Of a stretch of 64,000 nt of DNA, positions 34,194 to 46,100 are shown in pieces. The notes beneath the pieces are model-generated. The model had not been told where the DNA came from. It was given only the letters and a program-made list of their open reading frames with translations, and did no database searches. Source of the stretch: Sphaerolaimus hirsutus. Its lineage: Eukaryota > Nematoda > Chromadorea > Monhysterida > Sphaerolaimidae. Every line of letters begins with the position of its first letter. Within the stretch, counting starts at the first letter, position 1. The translations under genes and the position numbers were made by a program. The stretch is taken from positions 6,941,206 through 7,005,205 of the forward strand of contig OZ038459.1 of NCBI GenBank assembly GCA_964036195.1, written 5' to 3'.

Positions 34194-37100
34194 GTGGGGC
34201 TTAACTGAATTTTTTTCGTTTGAGTGAGGTTTGAGTGATGGTTTCTTTGGCTTGTGACAATTTGAATTGACAATTATCAATATGAAACATGCTGTGGAAA
34301 CAAGCGAGGAGGTGTGAAATTAAATAAACATTGTGTGTTTGTGGGTGATTTTCTGGTACCATTTCATTTCTAGCAGTGCGAGCGCTGATTTTGCGGTTCA
34401 TTTTGTTGCTTGACAGTTTCAAATAGAATTTGTCACATCGCTTGAGTTCACGAGGAGTGAAAAAATAGAAAATGCGGTGAAAAAGATATGCATCCTATAA
34501 TCAAATGCCTCCGCCTATTCTGCCAGCCTCAAATTACAAATGGTAAGTGTCAAGTCGAGGCTCGAGGGACATCTCCTGGTGCCAGTCCCGCACCCTGTAA
34601 AGTGTCAAATGTCATTTAAAATGTCAAACAAACTTGTCAACTGTCATACAGGTCATTAAGTATCAGGTAAAGTGTCAAGTGTCATGCAAAGTTCAGTAAT
34701 GAAATCTTCTCTTTCTTATTGGCATTTTATTTTACATTTTACACTTGACTTTACACTTTACGATGCTTGAGACTGCTTTCAGTGTGCAAAAATTATTATC
34801 ATAATTGGGTAATAATCCAAGCCCGCCCCCTCCCCCAACAAAGGCAACAGCGATTACTGGCGCCACAAGACTCAAACAGGGTAGCCAGCGGCGCCGCTTT
34901 TGCCGGCCAGAAAACAAATGCTGCATTCGACGCGGCGGCAGAACTTCGCGACGCGCTGCACATGACTGTGGAGGACGCCACGGTGAGTGGGGATGACGGA
35001 TTGAATTTGAACTTAGCCCCACCTTTTTCGGGCTGGGGTCAATTCGGCAAGTGGTTAGGTGAGACACCATTTTAGAAGTGGGATTTAAGGTGATAAGTGA
35101 AAAGAGAAGTTGAAAGTTTATTTGGTTATCAGTTTGACATATATATTTACAATTTTATCACCCTACTTGCGGATTCAGCCAAAATTTGCAAAATTCGAAA
35201 AATATTTCCGGAAAAAAATCGAAATTTGGAATTCATGGTAGAGAAAAAAACAATTTAAAAGTTAAACACCTTTTTCCAGGGGGATTATCATCGTTAAGAG
35301 CCACGTCGCAATTTGAAGCTATGACGGTGAACTCAAGTCATCATGGTTCCAGTCATCACCAATTTATCAACAGTCATCACCAATTTATTCATTTTCAGCG
35401 GTACCTGTCCGTGTATGGCTACCTGCCCCCGGTGAAGTCGGATTCGATCAGCGACGAAATGCTCAGACGCAGTGTGCGCCTATTTCAGCAGTTCAACAGA
35501 CTGCCCGATACTGGTGGGAAACTTTTTGTGGCGATTTTTCTTTATTCTTTAAAGAACCTTCTTTATAGAACAAACAGTAAAATGTTTTCTCATCACATTT
35601 ATCACATTGCTGATACATCTAAACCCATCACACATCAATGTGGGGTTTAGATGTGTGATGGGCTTAGATGTGTAATGGGTAGAATTAGATGTGTGATGGT
35701 TTAGATGTGTAATGGGTAGAATTAGATGTGTGGTGGGCTCAGATGTGGGCTGGCACAGGATCCTAAACAACACCCCCCTCCACAGGCTCCTTAGACCTTC
35801 CCACACTGGTCACAATGAAGCAGCCGCGCTGCGGCATGCGCGACATCGAATCGGCCAGACAATTGCGCAAATTATTGTCGCTCTCCGATCGGAGAACGTG
35901 GAGACGCAGACGGAGACGGAGGAGGAGAAAGCGCAGCGGCTGGGATCAGGATTTGAACGAGTTCGACAGGCCGAGAGGTGGGCGGGGCTTGAGTTGGTAC
36001 AGTCATAGACACTGTGATATGTCCCGTAAAATGTCAAATGTCATGCAAAGTGTCAAAGTTGTGTAACATTATCGTAAAATGTAAAAAACGTATAATATTT
36101 AAGTTGACTTTCTTATGTTCTCTTTTATATTCAATTAATTCAACTTATCATGACTTCGTTCATATTTACATTCTAATTTTAACATCTTCACATTCGCCAT
36201 TTAATATCTCAAGCGATGTTGTTTACAACGTGCGCTTCACATCGCTCACATATTTAGATCTTAGTCATAGCTCACATTCCGCCACATTTCCTTGACAAGC
36301 AGCACGCAAATACGCCGTCATGTTTATGTTAAGCGGCGGGCCCGCCCCGAGTGGGGGGCCGGGCCCGCGCGCCATTTCAAATGCTGTCTGGCTTGTCTCA
36401 CATTTTCACTATCTTGCCAGTTTAGCTCGCTTTTCATCGGAGAAGCGAGCGGGCAAGGATTGAACTTTCACAATTGGAAATGTTGGGTAAAAATCGGAGA
36501 TTAGAGCCGACCAATTGGCGCCAAACCAATCGCCATCGGTCTGGCCCTTAAAAGCCGATTTCACAGCTAGAATCGGCAGTGTTTGCAACCTCGTCAACTT
36601 CACAAGAATCTCTTCCTAGGATCTAAATAAGCGCCGTTTGTCACTTTATTAAGTTGCTTGTTTTTGGTGCTAAGTTTACCGCTTGGTGCTTTAAGTCACC
36701 TCAGTGCTTTATTTCACACCTGCGCTGTTTGAGGTGCTTTATTCACAACCGCGCCACTTAATTGTCGCCTTTTGTCGTAATTAAGTGCCTTCTTTAAATT
36801 GCCTTATTTTTCCGGTACTTAGAGCTTCTTTTACGTTTTATTTAAGTAATTAATTTAGTTGTAAATTAATTCCTTTGTTTACGTATATTTTTATATACAT
36901 TTTATTTACATTTATTTCTTTGTATTTAATTGTCTAAATAAAAACGTTCGTCAAAACTTTTGGTAAACAATCTGAATTTGCTTCACACTAACTCACGTCA
37001 ATTCACTTCAACTCAACTAATCACATTTGATAAAATAACGGAACGTCAACTAGAGACGACGCTTCACGTCAACTTACATACGTTCACATTTGTCCTCTTC

Positions 37101-40100
37101 CTTGGTTAGGAATAGGAGCTAGTTCACAAGTCACTTCAACAAGTTCCATATTATTTTACATGGCGCAGCGAGCAGGGTGACTAATTAAACTAATTGGTCA
37201 CTCTAATTAAGTCGTCTCGCGCGAAATTTCATTGGAAATTGTTTTTCACAGCTTGAGTCACACGCATGAGGTTACGGTAATACGGTTTTGGACGCAAAAT
37301 CGTTAGTAGCGCGTGCATATTTACTTACGATTTTACAAGTACAAGTCACAAGAAACGAAATATTTATTTTTATTATTTTATTTCGTTCACAGCTAGCTAC
37401 CACTTTGCCAATAAGCAATCAATCGATCGATATTTGCTATGGAGGAACGCGTACGCGCTCAGCGAGGCGCCGCCGCCGCCGCAGCTATGCCTGTGAGCAA
37501 CGTAGATGAGTCCGACACAACTCATCCGTTGACTCAACATAGCCGGGCGTTGACTGGAGTGCGCAACGGAGTGCTACGTTTCACATCCAAACCGATTCCT
37601 AAAATCGTCAAAGACGAGTCACAACCCGCCGCCGTAAACATACGCGCGGCGGAGGAAGTATTAGAATTACTTCAAGCCTACGGCTACCAAGCCGAGATGA
37701 AACGCTCGGATCTGTCTACGGCTATGGACAAATTCACAACTATTGTCCAAGATTACATCACAAGCCTGGACAGAGACGAAGACGGAGTGGCCGAAGAGAT
37801 AAAGAGCGCCAACGCAAAATTGGAGCGCGCGCTCTACTCGGGCTCGAACAACGCGATGATGCTCATGGATGAGCTGGAATCGAGGATGGCAACCGCCCAA
37901 GCGCAAATCAAATCCGCGGAAAGGTTGATACTTTCCTTGAAAGGTCAGTCAAATATCAATGTTGATTTAACTACTCAACCCCCTTCACAACCCCCTTACA
38001 GCAATGTCAATATGGGAAGTAGTTTTCAACCTTCACAACCGGAAACTTTATTAAAGTTACCTAAAATCGAGCTTGCTAAATATAACGGTGATCCGTTGGA
38101 ATGGGCAGCTTGGTGGGAGATTTTTTGAGCTCAAATTCACGACCGAGCTAATTTGTCAACTGGTATGAAATATACATACCTCAAGCTCAGCCTTACCGGT
38201 CCAGCAGCAGAACTGCTGGCCGGATTAAAAGGTGATGGTCGAGATTACATCACAGCGGTCACCATGTTACAATCAAACTTTGGTGAAACGCATCGAGTAC
38301 AAGCAGCCCTTTGGGATAAATTGTATTCACTCGAAAAGCCTTCGTCAAGAGGAGACTCTCTCACAAATTTCACACGAACTCTTTTGTCAACTCTCAATCA
38401 ACTTAAAGAAAGGGGTGAGAGTGTCGATTCTGGTGCAGTGTTAAGAATAATTCGTGGTTATCTTCCCGATAATATTGTTCTTGCCGTCACAGAAGAACAC
38501 CGGAATTCGATGCGCACCGCTGTAACCGGCGACACCGAACTCACAGTCGTCAGGTTTGTTGATGCATTAACTACCATTGCTCGTGCTCGGTTAGATGCGA
38601 TGAAAACTGAACAACAAAATTCACAATCTTCAACTGTTGTTCAGAAATCACAAAATTCATCGTTAAAAAAGCCACAAAATGGAGGAGGTTGGCAACAGCA
38701 AAAGAAAAAAGGAAATAAATCACAAAATACCTTCTCAAAACCAAAACCTATTCACAATACGGTTGCTTTTGCTGGTACCAATGCTAACGTTGGTAAATCA
38801 CAAGGAAAAAATAAAAATTCCAATCAACCTCCCAGAACTCCGGCGATCGGAGCGATTAGTCAAAAGCAGTTTTCACAACCTGCTGCTGACTATCGCAAGC
38901 CGAAATTCGAGTGCTTGTTCTGCGGCATCAAAGAGCACTACACAACCGACTGCCCTCAATACGTCACACCGAGAGAGCGCACTGAACGGTTGCAAGCTTT
39001 GGGCGATGTGTGCACGCGCTGCACGCGCAGAGGCCATCAAGCGGCACAGTGCACTCAACGACTGAGTTGCTACTATTGTCGCCAGATTGGTCAGCATCAC
39101 GGGGCGTTCTGTCCTACCAGACAGGCACCCGCCAGGCGTCAGGTAAACAATTCACAAAATAAAGCCTTTGTCAAAGCAACGAGCGCTAATTTTGTCAACG
39201 CTCAGGTAATCACAACGGGCGCGGCGTCGTCACATGCACCGCCATCGTATCCGCCTTCACACACGGAACCGATGAGCGTGTGTGTCATCCCCCCGGACGA
39301 GAACGATTTCCGGTGGAGACAGAATACGCTGTATCAACTGGACATGGACGGCCCGCTCGACATGGGCGAATGGCCGAGGCCCGCTAACGAGCAACAGGCA
39401 AAAGCTCAAGAGGAAGCCCGCAAGTATCACAGCGAAAAAGAGCTGTGGACGACGCTCCGTGCCAACCTCATCCAGGAAGGCACCGATATGGAGACTGTCG
39501 AAGCCAAAATCCGCGGCTTCCAGCAGAAGCGGTACGAGGTGTACCCACACCTCAACCCGAACCAAATGTCATCGTCGGTGCCACTTCAACCCAGTCACAG
39601 GCCCACGGTGGAGGTGCTGAGCGCACAGGCGGGTTATGGTAATCCCAACACCGCTACCAAGCAGCAGGCCGAACAAGAATGTGAGTTCGATTTTGCACCT
39701 ATAGTTCATTTGCAAGTGGCCCAGGCTTCATTAATTAATAAAGACGCTGAATTAAATCGAGTCACAGACCCTTTGTTAATATTCTTTGATACTGGATGTG
39801 AATATTCATATATTAAAGCATCCGTAGCAAATGAGTATAACTTTGAAAACAAAGGAGATGTTGTTCTTCAAATGAACGTGTTTGCGACAAAAACGCCCGT
39901 CACAGTCAATACGTTTTTGGTCGAGGCTGTCATGCCTATTTACAAACACATCGACAATAAGGGCAATATGTTACAAATTCCGCTCACTTTACGTGCAGTG
40001 AATAATTTGGCAACATATGCGTGCCCACCTCCTTTGTCACAAGACGACAAAACAGTCATTTATATTGTGTACGGTGAACATGCACAAGAACAATTCGCGG

Positions 40101-43100
40101 AACCGCTTGAATTGACCGAAATGACTGATGAGTTTTGTCACAAACTATGTCAACCAGATGTAGTCATTGGTCAAGACTATTATTGGAAGTTCGACATTCG
40201 ACCAACAGAAATCGAACTCCCATCTGGATTGATTATAGTCAAATCAATACTTGGATTGATGCTTGGCGGAAATGCGTCATCACAGTCATTTGTCACAACA
40301 CCCGACATTTCACCACATCAATTCATGGTTTCATGCAGTTCACATGCTTCATCAGCTGTTGCTGTTGGTCAAGAGACATTATTTCAATTTCACAGTCTCG
40401 AGTCAATAGGTATCACAGATGATCCATTATCACATGATGACAACATAGCTGAACAGTTAATTCTGGAATCAATTACTCTTGATCCAGAAACTGGTCGCTA
40501 TAGCGTAGATTGGCCATTCAAATCAACAATTCAAGAATTGCCAACCAACAATGCAGAAGCATTTCGTCGCTTTCTGTCACTGTTGAAACGGTTTCGAAAA
40601 GATCCCGATTTATTCGCCACATACGCGAAAGTCATCTCAGATCAACTTCACAAGGGTGTCATAGAACCCGTTTATGGTTCACAAGATGGTTTGCAAGAAC
40701 ACATCTTACCTCACCAACCTGTCATCACACCTGGCAGATCGACAATATGTCGAATAGTGTATGATGGTTCTGCAGGCAAGCCAAGTCTCAACAATTGCTT
40801 ATTTCGAGGCCCAGTTCTCACACCACTGGCGCTCGGATTAATGCTTTGCTTCAGAGCCGGAAAAGTGGTGTTATTAGCAGATATTGAGAAAGCATTTTTA
40901 CAAATTGCTCTTCACCCAAAATCACGCGCTTTCACAAAATTTTACTGGCTGCGTGATGACACTATTCCGTCTCATGAAGACAATATTCAAATGATGCAAT
41001 TCACAAGGGTGCTGTTTGGTCTCACATGCAGTCCATCCATTTTGTCAACTGTTATCAAATATCACCTAGAAGCGGAATTAGCTCACATGCATCCCGCTGA
41101 GACCAATGAACGAATGAAACTGGAGCTGTTGCTCAACAGCATTTACGTTGATAATATAGTTATCAGCGTAGATGATGACAAATATGCAATACAGCTCTAT
41201 CGTTTAATTAAAGCTGTTTTTGCCAGAGCAAATTTCAACATGCGCGAATGGATGACAAATTCGCCTATGGTTTCGGAGAAAATCAAACCTGATGACCTCA
41301 ACCCGAAAAAGTCACAATATATCAAAGTAATGGGTCTCGTTTACGATCACATTGACGACACCATTGCGGTGCCAGCTCCCAAAAAAGATTTCACGCTCAT
41401 TGTCACAGCCACACGCCGCAATTTAAACAAATTGCTGGCTTCAACATACGATCCTATTGGCGTCACAGCACCCGCGTTATTTCGGTTGAAATTTCGCGTG
41501 TCACAAATAATTCAAAGGTGCAATATCACAACCTGGGATGAACTCATCGAAGACCCAGAGGCGGATGACTTACTGGACGATTTAAAACGACATCTCTCGT
41601 CCATAAGTCAAATCAAATTCCCGCGCTCATTTCATTCTTTTGGCATCGATGTCAAAGCCGTAACACGGCCATTAGAATTACATGTGTTTTGTGATGCCTC
41701 AAAAGATGGATACGCCGTTTGCGCTTATTTGCGTCAAAAAGCTATTTCACCTGACGAATATGGCTATGAAGATGACCGATATTTTAGTGGTTTTCTCACA
41801 GCTCGCACAAAACTAGCCCCACTTCCGTCAAAACAAGGTCAACCCCTCACAATCACACGCTTGGAATTGCTAGGTGTCACAATTGGTGCACAGCTCATCG
41901 ATTATTTACATCATGAACTCGTTGAGCTGGGTGGATGGAAAATTCACAGTAATTTCCTCTGGACCGATAGTACAGTTGTCATCGGCTGGCTATATACAGC
42001 AAAGCCGCTGGCTACTTTTGTCAACAATCGGGTCACAAAAATCCATTCACTAATGTCAAAACATTGCATTCAAATTTGCAAGGTTGCTACAAAAGACAAC
42101 CCAGCCGACATCGCGTCACGGGGTTGTACTTTTGATCAACTAATGATCGAAACAATGTGGTTTACCGGACCCACATTTTTAGCTGAACCTCTCACATCAA
42201 CCATGCTTGACATTTCGCAATATCAAGCGCAACCTGTCACCGAAGAACTTGCGAAAGGCAACATTCACATCAGTCGACCTTTATATGCTGGAGCAGTAAC
42301 TTCACAGCCTGTTTCACAGCCTGATTCACAACCAGCTAATGCTCTTGCACAGCAAGTACCTGTCAATTTGGACCCCAATTTGTCACAAAATGTCACTCCT
42401 CAAAATCCGTTTGTCGAAAGTCAACAACGTCACATCCCTTCAAATCCATTTGAAATCGACATTCGACGATTTTCAACACTGTCAAAATTGTTGCGTACTG
42501 TCGTATATCTGCTTCGTGTCAAAACATATTGGCTAAATCGCTCCATGCATAAAGCTGCAAAGCGCGAAAGCGAATATTTATCAAAACCCATCACACAAGC
42601 TGATTTAAACGAAGCATTTAGACATGTATTACGCATTTCACAGGCAGAGGAATGTGCCAGTTGCATTTCACAAGCGCAACTTGGCAAACACCACATGCTC
42701 AAATGGGACGCGTGGAATAATTTATTATATTGTGTCACGCGTGTATCTCACAAAGAACACAGAAACCCTTCGTTGTTTTACTACCTGCCAAAGACCGGGT
42801 GGTTAACAACGTTAGTGGTTACTCATTTTCATGAGCTTGCTGGTCACAGTGGCATGCTTCACACTTTAGCAGATTTACGCGAACACTGCTGGTTGTCAAG
42901 TGCCAAGCAGGTAGTTGCAAAAATTTTGCGCAAATGTGTCACATGCCGCAAAGCGGAAGGAGGTCCATTCACATTACCTGATTTTCACACATTACCTGTC
43001 ACTCGAACTCAATCACAAATCAAGCCATTTCAACATATTGGCATTGATTATATGGGACCGTTAGTTTATTCACAGAACGGAACCTGTCACAGTCAACACA

Positions 43101-46100
43101 TTTTGTTGCTAACATGCTTCAGTACACGCGCCATTCATTTAGAGTCAACCAATAGTGTCTCGACAGCCGACACAATTATGACTCTAAATCGTTTTATTTC
43201 ACGACGAGGCATGCCGGACACAATTTGGTCCGACAATGCCCCAGCATTCAAAAATTGTGTCAAAATGCTACCGGACGTAAAATGGCATTTTATCACAGCC
43301 AACAGTCCTTGGCAAGGTGGCGTGTACGAACGCATGGTAGGCTTAGTTAAACGCTTGCTCAAAAAAGCATGCGGACGACGTTGTCTCACATGGCATGAAT
43401 TTCTCACAGTCATGCTTGACGTCGAATTCTCCGTCAATACGCGACCATTGTCATACTTGTCAAACACAGACATTGGTGCAGCGATACTGCGCCCAATACA
43501 TTTTCTTTGGGGCACCCCACCACCATGTTACATGGATGAAAAACGTGAGTTGGAACTCGATTCCACCACGATTGAACCCATGCGAAAAATTCCAAAAGAG
43601 GAATGGGAAAGAATGACGGATGGATCTTTCAACCTCACACCCTCACAAATCGGAAAATCCTACACACTCACACCCCCACGAGTCAATGACGTCAATTGCA
43701 TTGATGAAATTGCACTCAACTCTGTGCCTGAAAAGGACAGAGATGACATCACATTACTTTGGGACCAAATTCGTCACAACCGTGAAGTGCTTTGGTATGA
43801 GTGGTCACGTCAATACATTGACCTACTCAAAGATCGAGCTAAAAATCAACGCTTGAAAAAAGGCACAATCAACGAAGCTCCCAAACGTGGCCAAGTGGTG
43901 TTAATCACAGATGATAAACAGCCACGCGGCATGTGGCAAATGGGCCGCGTTCATGAAATACACGTGTCAAGCGATGGCAAAATACGCGCAGTCACAGTAT
44001 TGTCAAGTAACGGCCATCGCACACGTAGATCTCCATCTAACCTAGTGCCTCTTGAAATCGACACAGAGGACGGTGTTGAATATAAAATCGACACTGATGT
44101 AAAAGATGATGATAATTCACAACCTTCACCTGATAAGGGTGATGATTCACAAACAGATCAATCACATCAACAATCACAATCTTCACAGCAAGAACATGTC
44201 GCTACACTGGCACATATTCGTTCTGGGGAAACGTGTCGCATTTAATGGCGCTCACGTTGCTAATACAATCAAAATTAGCCAACGCGCTCACATGGACAGA
44301 TCAATATCACAAAACTTTCAATCTGTGCCATAAAACACGCACTGGGCACACAATACAACTTCCGGAAAAAGTAACATGTCACTTTCCTCAAGTCACAGCC
44401 ATAGAGGATATTGTGGTATCCATATGGACGTTGCGTGTTCAGCCGCAAACAACACCAATTTATAGATGCTTTCAACAAGAGCATACTATAATCACGTATA
44501 TGAGTCTGGTGGGCGGAAAAGCTATGCTGCCACCAGAAATCATTAAAAACCACAGAGTCACAACCTACGATTGCATGATCGCCTACCAAAATAAAACTTG
44601 GAAAGGCGAACCTTTAATAAAAATCGGTCATGCATTGTGGAGCTCTAACAAATCACTTCACATCGATTATTGTTACTTTTGTCACAATCTGAGTAACACA
44701 GTAATGAACTTTCACATAGAGGAAGGTGTGGTCGCAAGTCTTGACGGAAAGAAAATTGTTTCCGAAATTCAAGATCTGTCACATTGCAACCCACAAGCCG
44801 GCTATTGTTATGACAGCGACAATGGCGTCTCTTTATGGAATGCTACTGCCTTTAATAAGCAGTGTGCATTCCAAGAAATTGGTCAATTCGATGCGCAATA
44901 TTCACAAAATCATTACATAGTGGAAAAATTGCAAGCTGCATTTTCTGTTACATGGAGATCACAACAATTCCCAAATAATGCAGAATGCGTGCCAAAAGAC
45001 GCAAAATATATTGACCAGGGCTCGGCATTCATTCAATTTCTTCGATATCAACTTAAGAAATTGAAAAAACCCGAAACCGAAAAAGCTCCTCTTCATTTCA
45101 AACTCGCACCAAATCTTGATGTTGGTGTGTTTCACTTGCTCACAGCCCGTCAACAATACGAAGTTGACAAAATTGCACATCTAGAACAAAAACAATTTGG
45201 ATCTATCTGGCAACAATTATGTCACATCCGTCAGACCCAACTAGATATAATTCATGCAATTGTCACATTCAATCCCACACTTGGCTTGCGAGCATTGCTA
45301 GGACGTCAAAATCTCTACGCTGAATGGCATGGAGATATATTAATGTTCTGGGATTGTAAACCAGTCACAGCAGAAATTATTTATTTTCAACATGAATATA
45401 ACAATACTTGTTATAAATTTCTGCCAGTCAAAGTCACAAATCACCCACATATTATGTTCGTTGCTCCTGGCTAGGGTGTCAAATTTCCGTTTTCCGTTTT
45501 CCGTTTCCGTTTTCCGCAGGCAAATTTTTTCCGTTTTCCGTTCCGTTTTCCGGCTGCTGAAATTTTTTTCCGTTTTCCGTTCCGTTTTCCGGCCACTTTT
45601 TTTTCCGTTTCCGTTTTTCCGGCTCATTTTCCGTTTTCCGGCTAAAATTTCGGTTTTTCCGCCTTTTTTCCGTTTTCCGGCTTAATTTCCAGTTTTTCCG
45701 CCTTTTTTCCGTTTTCCGCCTCAATTTTCTGTTTTTCCGCCTCATTTTATATTTTTTGGCTCAACTTTCTGTTTTTTGTTCCATCCAAACTGGGAAAAAA
45801 ATCATGCAGATTGTCAATTATGTACATTTTTTCTGTTCCCAGCAAATTTTTACCACTTCCAGCAAAATTTCAGCAAATTTTATCCATTTTCTGGCAAAAT
45901 TTCAGCAAATTTTTCCATTTCCATGCAAATTTCATTTTTCCGTTTCCGTTTTTCCGGCCCCTTTTTCCGTTTTCCGGCCACTGAAATTTTTTTTCCGTTT
46001 CCGTTTCCGTTTTCCGCCAAGTGCAAATTTTTTCCGTTTTCCGTTCCGTTTTCCGGCCGCTAAAATTTTTTTTCCGTTTCCGTTTCCGTTTTCCGCAAAA

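Noticed and set aside
36014..36504. ORFs of 93 and 70 codons in the BEL LTR
   Set aside because: Repeated exactly in the 3' LTR at 47875-48320 and lying in LTR sequence; no protein-like features.
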